Positions 25,801-34,416 are shown, numbered from the stretch's first letter. The stretch is DNA of 64,000 bases from Fratercula arctica (GCA_947846985.1 CANTUZ010000001.1:170476447-170540446); one strand, 5' to 3'. Notes: generated from the letters alone by a model not told the origin. Numbers and translations: made by a program.

Positions 25801-27275
25801 GTAGCAATTCACAGCTCTTCAATCTCTTTTCAAATCCAAATCATTATCTTAGCTTGTCTTCTATGCCAAGAAGTACACAGCTCCACATGCTACTTTTGTG
25901 CACCCTTCCATTATGCTCAGTGTGCCTTCCTGTCTCACGTGTCATTTCACATAGCATTTCAGAGCTAATGCTGGGCGAGAGCTATCTACACCGAATAAGC
26001 TTTGGCATGATGCAGGTTTTTCTCGGCTAAGTTCTTTGTCAAAGCTTTTACCTTGGTTTTGAAACGGATCTCTTTGCTGGGGCTCCATCCCCCCAAATAC
26101 CATACCTTTCAGATGCTTTATCTTCATTTCGGTGCTCTGCCTGAAAGCGTATTACTGGTATGCTTCCCTTCTACTTTACTGCAGTAAATTCAGTAATACA
26201 GTTTCATAGTTGGCCTCCTCTTGAGTTACTTGAAAATTACTAAAAATATGAAGTGCTTCTTAAATAGGTCTTGTCAGAAATAAAACTGTTTTCTGTCTTC
26301 CTTTGCCAGACACTCATTATTACAGATATATAGGAAAGTGGTGTTTAAGCCTTTTCCAGCTGTCCTCCACATTTCCAGAGTTTCAACATTTGGAGGACTT
26401 TTAACTGTTATTATCTTTCCACTTATGTGGAGGGTTTTGGGCTTTGATTCATTTTACTTCTGTTCTTCGGAAGTTAGTCAGAGCGAAGGAGCCTGACAGT
26501 CACGAGTTTCAATTCATTTCTAAACGAAGAGGATGCAATTTGTAAAACGAGACCAGCGTGACCACTGTCACTACCGAGACCCTCCCAAAGCACAATTCGT
26601 CCCACCTCGGCTGTGCTTCATCTGAACCCTGACGGTGCCAAGCCACCCTGCCCGAGCTGCGCGCTGCTGGGGCAAACAGGGCCACGAAAACGGCTTCAAA
26701 TGGCCCAACAGGATGGGACCGGCGGCAGGAAGGCAGCGGGTGAAGCCGTCGGAAAAAGAAAGCAGCTGGGCAGAGTGGGGAGAAATTCTCCTGTTTTATT
26801 AAAGCAGGGAAAATAGTTCTGATCACAGACTGGAGGGCAACGAACAAGAAAAGAGCGCGGTGCCGCCTGAGGCGGCTGGCAAGCGGGACCCACTGCCGGG
26901 CCCACCCGCGGGCCGCCGCGCCTCCCTCAGCCCCTCCCCGGTGAAGGCCCCTCAGCGGCGCCTCCCTCCGGGCCCGCCCCCCCCGCCCTCAGCCCCGCCC
27001 GGACTCACCCCACGTCGCCGCCGCCGCCGCCGCTCCGGAGGCCTCCGCCAGGGGGTGCGGCGGCGCCAGGGGCCCGGCGGCGCGCAGGGCCCGCAGGACG
27101 GCGGCGGGGGGCGGCGCCACCAGCCGGTCCCACAGCCCGCGCGTGTACAGCTCCACCGCCTGCGCGCGGCACAGCGGCAGCGCGCGCTTCCAGGAACCGC
27201 GCCGCGCGCCCCAGCGCCTCCGCCGCCGCTGCCGGCGGTAGCTGAGGGGGCAGCGCCCCGGCAGGCCGCTGACAT
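7701..27275 (-). CDS. METTL25: METTL25, methyltransferase-like 25 (5' five coding exons; 3' end off window)
   Basis: Putative SAM-dependent methyltransferase of the METTL25/RRNAD1 family; its substrate is not established as far as I know. Five coding exons are seen on the minus strand: 27275-27009, 21874-21710, 16920-16820, 11353-10721 and 7845-7701. All junctions are GT-AG, and the phases (1, 1, 0, 0, 1) join without conflict. Recognisable family peptides in order are VELYTRGLWDRLV, FALAAQYYSMAKLG, NNKKSHEVQVMSELV, the SAM-binding glycine loop IDIGSGKGYLSSFLS, GIDSSNT, NRKLKKHW, and MVGLHTCGDLAANTLRIF followed by CSVGCCYHLLSEQFENQ. Together they give about 436 residues of a protein I recall as about 600 in human. 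The C-terminal block that follows in the family (with a CCGRNARMSA-type motif) is not seen here. It shares a CpG-island promoter with divergent CCDC59. Exon 1 carries two apparent frame breaks, described separately. Identity is near certain; the start codon is not. Confidence 0.95.
7846..10720 (-). other. METTL25 intron 4
   Basis: 2.9 kb of AT-rich intron between exons 4 and 5. Open frames at 8063-8365 and 8451-8690 have no recognisable family similarity. I see no repeat or RNA gene in it. Confidence 0.8.
10721..11353 (-). CDS. METTL25: METTL25 coding exon 4 (SAM-binding motif and variable linker)
   Basis: 633 nt, 211 codons, phase 0 at both ends. The acceptor is a strong pyrimidine tract ending TTTAG|GTG at 11354/11353. 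The N-terminal part carries methyltransferase motif I (VIDIGSGKGYLSSFLS), then LKVYGIDSSNT and the basic NRKLKKHWRAYQSR. A long Ser/Glu/Gln-rich linker of about 120 residues follows and is poorly conserved. The conserved tail reads SNLYFPLTSCITAETELSD and IITDLE. Exon 5 continues with DCMMVGLHTCGDLA as in mammals, which fixes the donor as CTGGAG|GTTATT at 10721/10720. That donor is weak: GT is present but positions +3 to +6 are TATT rather than AAGT. A 113-codon opposite-strand open frame inside this exon is a shadow. Confidence 0.95.
11354..16819 (-). other. METTL25 intron 3
   Basis: 5.5 kb of AT-rich intron. A somewhat more GC-rich patch at about 14750-15420 stands out and may be an old interspersed repeat, but I could not assign it. 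Nothing else is supported. Confidence 0.8.
16820..16920 (-). CDS. METTL25: METTL25 coding exon 3
   Basis: 101 nt between acceptor GATACAG|GT (16921/16920) and donor AAGCAG|GTAAGA (16820/16819). It reads (G)IKTDEFMNNKKSHEVQ followed by VMSELVDNIATYCGIKQ. The MNNKKSHEVQVMS core is essentially the mammalian sequence, which makes this the most diagnostic short exon. It ends in phase 0, so exon 4 begins with the valine of the VIDIGSGKG motif. Confidence 0.95.
16921..21709 (-). other. METTL25 intron 2
   Basis: 4.8 kb intron between exons 2 and 3, carrying the GGGGA purine repeat at 18226-18487. The rest is AT-rich with no recognisable element. Confidence 0.85.
18226..18487 (+). repeat. Purine-only GGGGGA/GGGGA/GGGAA simple repeat
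   Basis: A stretch of only A and G, broken once by a T at 18284. From 18285 to 18487 there are 203 consecutive purines. The unit changes along the tract: GAAAG-like at the left, hexamer GGGGGA around 18285-18330, pentamer GGGGA in the middle and GGGAA at the right end. It lies in METTL25 intron 2, so the METTL25 transcript carries the pyrimidine (CCCCT) strand. It has potential for G-quadruplex on the plus strand and for intramolecular triplex. Open frames of 116-126 codons across it are compositional artefacts. Confidence 0.97.
21710..21874 (-). CDS. METTL25: METTL25 coding exon 2
   Basis: 165 nt between acceptor ATACAG|AT (21875/21874) and donor ACAG|GTATAT (21710/21709). Exon 1 supplies the first base of a split GAT codon. 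The exon reads DDDTFSNVFCENSKKLID followed by VHLFALAAQYYSMAKLG and VSTPLEDLLEALRGDNQ, aligning with the human FALAAKYYS / LLVALRGN segment. It ends one base into a glycine codon, which exon 3 completes. This helical segment precedes the methyltransferase fold. Both splice sites fit the consensus. Confidence 0.93.
21875..27008 (-). other. METTL25 intron 1
   Basis: 5.1 kb intron from the exon 1 donor to the exon 2 acceptor. It contains a CR1 tail at 22096-22240 and, at its promoter-proximal end, the shoulder of the CpG island. Frames at 23710-24130 and 25249-25491 are not recognisable and lie in AT-rich sequence. Confidence 0.85.
22096..22240 (+). mobile_element. CR1 LINE 3' end fragment
   Basis: About 145 bp of the CR1 3' untranslated end in the plus orientation: AAGTGTTCAAGACCAGG, GGTGTCCCTGCCCATGGCAG, GATCTTTAAGGTCCCTTCCA, then three 8-mers ATTCTATG, ATTCTGTA and ATTCCATG at 22214-22237. 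It is severely 5'-truncated, as is typical of CR1. It sits antisense to METTL25. Confidence 0.95.
27009..27275 (-). CDS. METTL25: METTL25 coding exon 1 (apparent frame breaks)
   Basis: First coding exon, very GC-rich and inside the CpG island. The donor is TGGG|GTGAGT at 27009/27008. The frame demanded by the join to exon 2 reads ALPLCRAQAVELYTRGLWD and then RLVAPPPAAVLRALRAAG, a good METTL25 N-terminal match. Upstream of about 27188 that frame stops resembling the family. The next frame then reads LPPQLPPAAAAEALG and GRAARFLE, again family-like, over about 27253-27188. The only nearby ATG (27275-27273, G at -3) lies in the third frame. Dropping one base of the AA pair at 27189-27188 would give continuous FLERALPLCRAQ. 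A second single-base shift is needed near 27254. Either the sequence has two small errors in a GC-rich exon, or the allele is damaged, or the true start differs. The 5' limit is therefore uncertain. Confidence 0.75.
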
Positions 27276-27382
27276 GGCCGGGTGGACGGCGCTCGGCTCG
27301 TCCGGGCTGCCCGCCGCCGCCACCGTAGGCTACGGCAGGCGGGGTGAATCGAGCGCCGAGCGGCGGCGGCGGCGCAGCGCGG

Positions 27383-27389
27383 TGACGTC
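27383..27389 (+). promoter_or_regulatory. CRE-like site TGACGTC
   Basis: TGACGTC is seven of the eight bases of the palindromic CREB/ATF site, placed centrally between the two start codons. Function is inferred. Confidence 0.45.
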
Positions 27390-27405
27390 GTCTCCCCGCG
27401 CGGTG

Positions 27406-27412
27406 CCGGAAG
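27406..27412 (+). promoter_or_regulatory. ETS/GABP-type site CCGGAAG
   Basis: Exact CCGGAAG core four bases before the CCDC59 start codon. ETS/GABPA sites are enriched in vertebrate bidirectional CpG promoters. Function is inferred, not shown. Confidence 0.5.
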
Positions 27413-27416
27413 GGTG

Positions 27417-27546
27417 ATGGCGGCGGCGCGGCGCGGCGGGACGGGACCGGTGGGGGAAAATGGGGGCGCCGCGGCCCGTGGTCCCCGTCGAAAGCGGGTG
27501 TGGAGGCCCCTCTGGCAGCGCGGCGTCGTGGGCAGCGTCCAGGAGG
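27417..27546 (+). CDS. CCDC59: CCDC59 coding exon 1
   Basis: 130 nt inside the CpG island, donor GAGG|GTGAGC. The N-terminal Ala/Gly/Arg-rich 25 residues are poorly conserved. Then [20 protein letters not shown] matches the human KTWRPNH..FVGSVREG block. It ends one base into a glycine codon. A GTG three bases upstream (27414) is in frame, but ATG 27417 has the better context. The ATGGCGGC at the start doubles as a YY1-type motif. Confidence 0.93.
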
Positions 27547-30500
27547 GTGAGCCGGGGCGGGGACGGGGCAGCCGCCACTGGCCCCCGGCCGGCCTGCGGT
27601 GGCGTTATGGCCGGAGGGACGGCGCCGAGGGAGGCCCCACCCCGCTGGTCGCGGCCCTTGGCCTCTCGCCGTGCCTCCGGCCGGGCCAGGCCTGCCTGCC
27701 TGCCTTCGCGGAGGCCGGAGACCCGTCCTCGCCCGCTGCCCCAGGAGTGGTTAAACCCCGTCGTCGGGCAGGGGTGGTCCCCGCGGCCGGTGGCTGCAAG
27801 GCTGGTTGGGGGCGGCCGGGTAGTGGTGGCTCTCTGTTTTAGGACTTTCAGGTTTCTCTGAAGCTGTATATTTAAAATACAAGCGAGGTAGTTATATTGC
27901 TGTTGACAGGTAGTTATGCAAATGTAAACATGAACTCAGAGGAAAAAGAGCATCGGCCTTTGCAGCACTTTTCCGAAATTTCAACTTTGGAGAAAGAAAG
28001 GAAAAGTTGGGACTGATTTGGACTTGCTGCCTTTAGAAACTATTTTGTTAATGAGTATTATAAAAGTCAGTATCTCATAAGACTCCCTTTTTCTTATGTT
28101 TTCAGGATGAGGATTTGCATTTCGGAGAAAACAAAGGATTGAGAGGCAATACAGGAAATAAAAACTTATCAACGTAGTAGAAAAAAAACATGTTTAACTT
28201 AAGATTGATAAGTGGTTATAAAATGATTGAGACTAAAATAGCCACTATCTGATGTTTCCTTTAAGGCTAAATTATTCTGTGATGTGACGTACTTCTGAAG
28301 TTGTAGAAAAGCTCTTCCAGAACAGGTGTAGGAAGAAAGTAGTAGCAATAAAAATGCTATTTCTGTGAAAAGATGTAGTGGAATATTAATACAGTGATTT
28401 AGTGACCTTTTTTTTTTTTCCCTGTGGCATTGCAGCTGCAGACCACTTAAGACCACTGTTACTGTTGTCATTTTGAGATTATGAAACCGTTTTGGAATCT
28501 ATTTTGATGTTGCTTATGAAGCTGTCAAAAGTAGGAGAAAAGTGAAATGTTAATAAATCTTTTCACTGTATTCAAAAAGTATTGGCAAGGGTGTATAACG
28601 TTGAGTGTGCATTAAGTAATACTTTTGAAGTGGCATGTTCTCTCAAGGGTTTAGGTGATAATTTTCAGTAAATCTGTACAAGTTGCAATGCCACAGTAGG
28701 GAACAGATTTATAACAGTGTTTTTTCCTTGAATTTTTGCCTGGTCCTTATTGAAATTAGCACAAAGAGTGGGGTTTTTCTATTTTGGAAATAAATCGTTC
28801 TGCCAACAGTTGAATTGTTTGGTACTGCTTCAGTGCAGATGTTTTTAACTCCCTTTTTCTTATGTTTCCAGGACGAGGATTTGCATTTCGGAGAAAACAA
28901 AAGGTTGAGAGGCAATACAGGAAATTATTGAAAAAGAGAAGAAAGGTCCATTCACAACAGGATGATCAGTTTACTGATACCTATCCAGAGCACTTGAAAC
29001 ATCTTTACCTAGCCGAGGAAGAAAAAATGCTTAAGAAACATCGCAGGCCTCCAGATTCAGATTCAGTTTTATCAGATGAAAAACTTAATAAAGCAGTAGA
29101 GTAAGTTTTTTGAATATGTCTCTAAAAACAAGTAATTGTTTGCATCATTGGAGAAATATTTTTAGATCTTACACTTTACACGGACTTCAGTATGGTGATT
29201 TGTTTTACTTAAAAAATGCCATTAGGTCTTAACTGTTTTTCCTAATTGTTTGAACATTTAAACACACAGCTTTGCTGTGTTTGCATTGGAATCAGAAAGC
29301 AAGATTGATGATGTTTAGGGCTTGATTCTACATAAATAATATGGCAGTTACCATTGTGCTTTAAGGATAAGGTTCAGCCCAAGAGCGGTGTTCGGCCACT
29401 TTCTTACCGTATCTACAAAGATTAGAGCCTGTTTTTCAGGTAGTATGGTTTTGAGTCTACAGAGTTTTCCTTTGAACTGAGTCTCAGTATTTTTAAATTA
29501 ATGTCACTTTCAGAAATAGTTTTTGCATTATTTTTCTGTTGCCAGTTTGATAAGTTATCTTCATATTGCATTGTTTTTCTGCTAGTCAATGGAGTTTCTC
29601 ACTTGCTGTCTAACAGCAGACAACTTAAACCGTTTTTTCCCTTGTGTGACAGTAATTCCCCCTGAAATCTTAGTTAGGTATGTCAGTAAAATGAAAAGCA
29701 TAGTCAGTCAGGTCTAATGCTGTCATGGCAGTGTTTTTAAACAGCATTCAAGTGCGGTCATTGAGATAATGCCCTTTTGTCATCAGTACAAGGAGTGTCA
29801 TAAGTCTTTGAATTCCAAGGTGTATCGTCTTTCCTGGGAAGAATGCTTGGGAGAGGGGGGGGAAAGGCAGTCATATCTAAGCCCAGCAGTGAGAGATGGG
29901 TAGAGTTTTGTCTGGAATAGGCAGTTAATATCGTGGGGATGTCTGAAATAGCACTGAGGGTTTCTTTAGCACCTTTCTTTAAAGCAGAGGGTTTTTTAAT
30001 TTTGCTTAAACTATGGTCATTGTGATTGTAAACCAGAATTAATAATTCTGCAAAAATGTGACTGTTAATCTGTGAAGTGGTGTGATGCATAGAGCATGTT
30101 AGATAAATTTAATTTTTCTATGGAATGTAAAATAAGGCTTTAGTTAGGTAATTCTATTTTTAGCATATATTGCAATTAAATAGTTTTGTACTTGAGACAA
30201 TGAGGTGTCATTACACAGTATTGCCACAAGGTGGAGGTGAGAATAAAGCAAAGATTTTTTTTTTTTTTTTTTTTTTTTTTCTCTCCAGAAGAGAGTGGTG
30301 ATATCTAAATTTCTAAATGGTTGCTTTCTTTCTGCTTTCATACTTTCAAGTATGAGCACACACCTTCTCTTTACTTTTTGATTGTCTGTCTGAAATATCG
30401 TAGATGATGATGGCTAGTTTTCAACTTTGTGTAGTGTGAGTAATAGAGTAATCAAAAACTTATTTTGTGAACAGTCATTATATATCTAGCAAGGCTTACA

Positions 30501-33500
30501 TTTTTCAAGTGTGAAGCGTCTTTAGTACCACACTGTTTATGTAATGGCTTTATCATGAATCAGAAAAAAACATAATTTAGAACTAAATAACCAGAAAAAT
30601 TCACTCAATTTTTCTGACAGTAAATGCCAGACAAATGACGCTGGTTTTCTTGTACTGTTTTCTTTGGTGAATGATACCTGGGCAGTTTTTTAATATTGAA
30701 GTTTGGGAGGAACGTAATTTCAGTTCATAATTTTAGAACATAAAGGGCAATAATATGCCAGCTCCTTCAAGAAGAAACTTTTAGAAAGGCATTGTTACTA
30801 CTGTGCTTTTTCACCTTGGCATGTCAGCCTGACTTCTCTGGCAGGCAGTCTGCTAACAGCTAGTTGTTCTCCTATCTCTGCAGTTGCATCCGTATGTCAG
30901 AACTAGAAAGAGATAATAGCTCTAAGCTAGTGCATTCAGTTTTTCTAGCACTGAAGAGTTCTTATGATGGGGTAAAAAACACCGATCTTTTAGGCATTCT
31001 TTAAATTTCATGAAACATCATCCATGTGAAGATCCAGCAGATAAGGTATATGTGTTACTAAAAGTTGTGTGCATCCAGTCTTTGGTACTCTTGGGACTGG
31101 AGGCCTTTAGTTTGCTGTGATTTCGTGCTAGCTGCTTGTTACATTACGTGTAATGGTTTTGGGTATCATGTCACAGTGGTGCAAATAGGTATCAATGTGG
31201 AAGGATAATCCTTCTGAAATCTGTATTTCTAATCACCTTCTGCAAATACGCAAAGAAAGAGTGGAAGAGTGCAACGTTGTGCTCTCATTCTGCAGTAGCT
31301 GTGAGATATATGGTTATGTCTGCTTGGTAATAGTCCGTATCTGAAGTACGTGTACTTTTTCTTACAGGTCAGTTACTACTGAAGGGAAATTTAAGAAGAA
31401 AACATCCAATCAGAAGGCAAAAGAAGAGTATGAGAAAATACAGGCTGAGCGTGCCAGGAAGAAAGAGGTAAATCTTAAACAGAGATCTTTCTTGATTGTA
31501 GACAAAGACTAAATTAATCCATTTCTACCTGTCAGTCATCCATCTGAACCCAAATAGGATCACAGGAGAGGAACACAAGTATTGTTATTCTTTTAGTCTT
31601 TTTCAACTTGAGAGTAATATTCAGGCATGCAGGTGTTCAAAGTTATCATTCTCTTTGTTCTTACTATTTTTGTCTTGCAGTTGCCATTAGCAGGATTCTG
31701 TTATGTCAGAAAAATGTAGAGCTTGATCTGCATATTCCAGTGGATTATACTAGACCTCTTAAATATTGTAGAAGGGAAGTAAGAACAATACCATCACCTA
31801 GTGGTAAAAAATGAAATATCCATCCTATTTCTTATGGTATTACCATAACGCAGTCTTCATTTTACCTTTTTATGCGCTTTGAGCAACAGTGAAACAATTA
31901 AATAGTATCCACGGTCAAAACTTTAGTAATTTTTTCCCTTGTTCTAATTTCATGGGACTTATTCTTAAGGATGTATCTTAATATTGTCATTGTTGAATAA
32001 CTCTGTTGAGTTACTAATTTGAGACATCCTTATTTAACTATTTTTGTTCTCTCCCAGTACGTTGTTAGTTGCACTGTAAAACGGCACACATTGTAACAAT
32101 GTAGAAGTTGTGTAACTTGCTGCTGATAAACTAAATTTCAGTAACTACTGTATAAATATTACATAAATATATAGCTGGATAAAACATATTTCTTCAGTTT
32201 AGCTATATTGAAAATTAGAGTAGTTTTATGCAGGTTTTTTTTATGATCCATGATTCAGGGTGAGTTACATGGTGTTCATCTGAGAGCTGCTTTTTGGAAT
32301 ATTAGCTACAGATCGTGCTAAAAGAAATGAATGTTATGACCAGCTTATTTAGAGGAAATAGGAACAAACGAAACTCCAGCAAGGCTGCAAGGAATTTTCT
32401 TTGAGCAGCAGATAAGAGTTGCTTGAGGGGAGGTGTTAGCATTTTTGGTATTATTCAAGATATTTAGGCAAAACAAACAGTAGCTAAGTGACACTGTAGT
32501 AACAGTAATCTTTTATGTGGAATACTGGTATTGATGATCACACACTTTACACTCTTATATGTTAGCAAACACTGGATTTGCTGTTATTTACTTTGTGAAA
32601 ATAAATAAGCTTAAAGGCACAGTTTTGGCCTGCACGCTATGTGAAAAAGCTAGGATGTAGTAGAGATCAGAAAAAATACAAATGTAAGTAACAACTGCCT
32701 AAGTAAGATGAATGTTTTTGCTTTGAGTAAGCATTAGATTGGTACCTTAAATGGATGTTGTTTACAACAGTATGCTGAACAGCAGTAAAATTATTAGATA
32801 GGAAGTGAATTACAGGTAACTTAGAGTTGATGCTTCTCTGGTTTAAAAAAAAAGGAATTAATGATGTTAATCACTGTTACAGTAAAATAAGTGAAGCATT
32901 CTGAATGGAGAGATGTTATCTTTGCAGGTTTTTTTTTTCCCCGAAGCGTCTTAGATTTCTATTTAGAAATATTTTCTTGGGTTATTTCTTGTTAATTTTA
33001 TATTCTACTTCACAGAGCATTCTTACTAATTTTTGTATCTCACAGAAGCTATCTATGCCATGGAAAACAAAAACGTCATTGATAAATTATCATGTGTTTG
33101 GGCAGTCTGCAGAAACATCTGCCTTTGTGGTCAGCATGGCACTGCATTTCAAAGAATAAGGTTTATCAGAAGAAATAATTTAAATGGACTGCAGCAGTCC
33201 TTCAGTCTGATTTGTGACATCTTGCATATTTTGGTAGGACCGAAGCTAGTTAGCTTGCTTGTTGTGGATGTTTGCCCAAAATACTTACTAAAACTACAAC
33301 ACTAGAGAAGGGGGTGTAAGCTGTTTGATAAAAGCTGACGGTAATATGATGATTATCCATATAGTGTAAGTACCTCCATTACTGTTTTGGTTGCATGTGT
33401 GCTGTCCCCTCAACGTGGAAAGTTTGTACAGTTGAAAATTTGGTTAGGCTTTTTTTTTTTCCCCTCAGTAAAGATGGCAATCTGTGGTGCTTCGAAGAGG

Positions 33501-34214
33501 ACAGGTCACTAATAGTTTGGTTTTGATTAAGTTGCCCTAGGTAATGCTGCTTGTGGTGCTGTCCTAGTATCACAAACCTACCCAACTTCCGTATCCTATC
33601 TGCCGTTTCCATGCAGATGTGTCCAGTATCCTAGCACGTCTGGATTGGCAAGACACTTACATGGGGGCCGCTGGATCAGACTCTCTCTCTTTCTTGCACT
33701 CGAGAGAAGAAAGTGGGAAATTTGTGCCATTTTGTCATTTAAGGAGAAAAGTCAAGGAGCTCATTTTACAGAAAGCAAGTAGTAGATATTTTAGCGACAA
33801 ACCTTATTGTAGGGTGTTCTACAGAAGAAAATTCGTCTTTTCTCTTGAAGCTTTAGGCAATATAATATGTTTTGATTGCAGTATGCACTGGAAGAGAGTC
33901 CTGATTAAGCTCTTAAGAGTAATGGTGTTTCTAGTCTCAGTACTATAGCTAATTGCCAGTATCTTTACAAAAATAAATGTTATTGCTTATACATAGCTTT
34001 ATAGTTGTAGAAGGTGTTTAATTATTTCATAACCATGTCTGTTTAATTTCAGGAAGCAGAAAAAAGAAAACAACAAAGAGAAGAAGCTCAGCGGTTGTAC
34101 AAACAAAAGAAAATGGAAGCCTATAAAATACTGTGTAAGAAGACAAAAAAAGGACAGCCAAATCTAAACTTACAGATGGAGTTTCTTCTTCAGAAAATAC
34201 AGCAAAATACATAA
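27417..34214 (+). CDS. CCDC59: CCDC59 (TAP26), complete, four coding exons
   Basis: Small basic nuclear protein, known in mammals as TTF-1/NKX2-1-associated protein 26, a cofactor for surfactant gene expression. Its family is the rRNA_processing family (yeast Fyv7), which points to a role in small-subunit ribosome assembly. Coding exons are 27417-27546, 28872-29100, 31368-31467 and 34053-34214: 621 nt, 206 residues plus TAA. Phases 1, 2 and 0 join cleanly with GT-AG sites. Family peptides seen are [76 protein letters not shown] and [20 protein letters not shown]. The protein is highly charged, with a Lys/Glu/Arg-rich helix likely to form a coiled coil in exons 3-4. It is shorter than human (about 241) because the acidic repeated linker between exons 2 and 3 is reduced. 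Start ATG 27417 has G at -3 and +4. It is divergent from METTL25. Confidence 0.96.
27547..28871 (+). other. CCDC59 intron 1
   Basis: 1.3 kb. The first 280 bp belong to the CpG island; the rest is AT-rich and includes the pseudo-exon duplicate at 28081-28160. Confidence 0.9.
28081..28160 (+). repeat. Partial duplicate of CCDC59 exon 2 acceptor and 5' end (pseudo-exon)
   Basis: 80 bp in CCDC59 intron 1 that align without gaps to 28847-28926, differing at about five bases. The copy includes the pyrimidine tract, the AG acceptor (TTATGTTTTCAG) and the first 55 bases of exon 2. Homology stops on both sides (after GGAAAT downstream). If the duplicate acceptor were used, the exon 1 phase would read G|GA TGA: the arginine codon CGA of the real exon has become a TGA stop. 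Full-length protein therefore cannot use it. Confidence 0.92.
28872..29100 (+). CDS. CCDC59: CCDC59 coding exon 2
   Basis: 229 nt, acceptor TTTCCAG|GACGAGG and donor GTAGA|GTAAGT. It encodes [36 protein letters not shown] and [19 protein letters not shown], the most conserved part of the family, rich in basic clusters that could serve as nuclear or nucleolar signals. Its first 55 coding bases and 25 bases of upstream intron are duplicated 766 bp upstream (see the 28081-28160 repeat). Confidence 0.96.
29101..31367 (+). other. CCDC59 intron 2
   Basis: 2.3 kb, AT-rich, no gene or transposon recognised. Contains a 26-nt T tract at 30255-30280 that runs into CTCTCCAG, a sequence resembling a 3' splice site. 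Confidence 0.9.
30255..30280 (+). repeat. T(26) homopolymer followed by acceptor-like CTCTCCAG
   Basis: Twenty-six consecutive T, then CTCTCCAG at 30281-30288. It could be a simple slippage tract, or the reverse of an A-tail. As a pyrimidine tract plus CAG it also looks like a strong cryptic acceptor. Confidence 0.9.
31368..31467 (+). CDS. CCDC59: CCDC59 coding exon 3
   Basis: 100 nt, acceptor TTCTTACAG|GTCAG and donor AAAGAG|GTAAAT. It completes a GAG codon and reads [17 protein letters not shown] followed by [16 protein letters not shown], matching human [26 protein letters not shown]. It starts a long charged helix that continues into exon 4. Confidence 0.96.
31468..34052 (+). other. CCDC59 intron 3
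   Basis: 2.6 kb. No repeat family or RNA gene recognised. Open frames at 31608-31814, 32905-33305 and 33619-33948 have no recognisable similarity and no CCDC59-compatible splicing. Confidence 0.9.
34053..34214 (+). CDS. CCDC59: CCDC59 coding exon 4 (terminal)
   Basis: 162 nt, acceptor TTTAATTTCAG|GAAGC, ending in TAA at 34212-34214. It encodes [20 protein letters not shown], then [19 protein letters not shown] and [14 protein letters not shown]. The C-terminal [17 protein letters not shown] block is the second conserved core of the family. The 3' UTR runs to a poly(A) signal at 34411. Confidence 0.97.
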   Translation, partial: EAEKRKQQREEAQRLYKQKKMEAYKILCKKTKKGQPNLNLQMEFLLQKIQQNT

Positions 34215-34410
34215 ACGTCTGCATACATCTTAATTGTAGGTTTTGAGTTACCTATGGACATTTTATTAAATTACTTTTAATACATAATGTCTTTTTGCTT
34301 CTGTATGACTTTTGTCATCGTCTTGCTTTGTCTCGTCAGTCCAGTACTGGAGGATATTCATCCTGAAAATATGTATTCTGTGCTGAGAGAGAGAGATCTG
34401 ATAGCTTGAC

Positions 34411-34416
34411 AATAAA
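34411..34416 (+). terminator. CCDC59 poly(A) signal AATAAA
   Basis: Canonical AATAAA 197 nt after the CCDC59 stop codon, followed about 25-45 nt later by a GT-rich stretch (CTGTTAGCTGTGTAAT), the usual downstream element. A second AATAAA near 34724 could give a longer 3' UTR. Confidence 0.7.

Larger units (their letters stand above)
27276..27416. promoter_or_regulatory. Bidirectional core promoter / 5' UTR interval between METTL25 and CCDC59
   Basis: Only 141 bp separate the METTL25 ATG (27275, minus) from the CCDC59 ATG (27417, plus). Both transcription starts must lie here or inside the opposite gene's first exon. No TATA box is seen. The interval holds GCGG repeats, a CRE-like TGACGTC at 27383-27389 and an ETS-type CCGGAAG at 27406-27412. 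Assignments rest on motif recognition only. Confidence 0.75.
26860..27830. promoter_or_regulatory. CpG island, shared METTL25/CCDC59 promoter region
   Basis: Dense CG dinucleotides and GC-rich sequence in an otherwise AT-rich window. It covers exon 1 of both divergent genes. The only comparably dense CpG stretch in 64 kb is here, as expected for a housekeeping bidirectional promoter. The weaker left shoulder (about 26620-26860) lies in METTL25 intron 1. Confidence 0.9.

Noticed and set aside
26860..27861. Long frames of 185, 142, 133 and 123 codons in the CpG island
   Set aside because: Apart from the part of the 142-codon frame that is CCDC59 exon 1, these are GC-driven shadows of METTL25 and CCDC59 exon 1 in other frames.
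30404..30490. GATGATGA resembling a snoRNA C box in CCDC59 intron 2
   Set aside because: No properly spaced D box (CTGA) or terminal stem follows.
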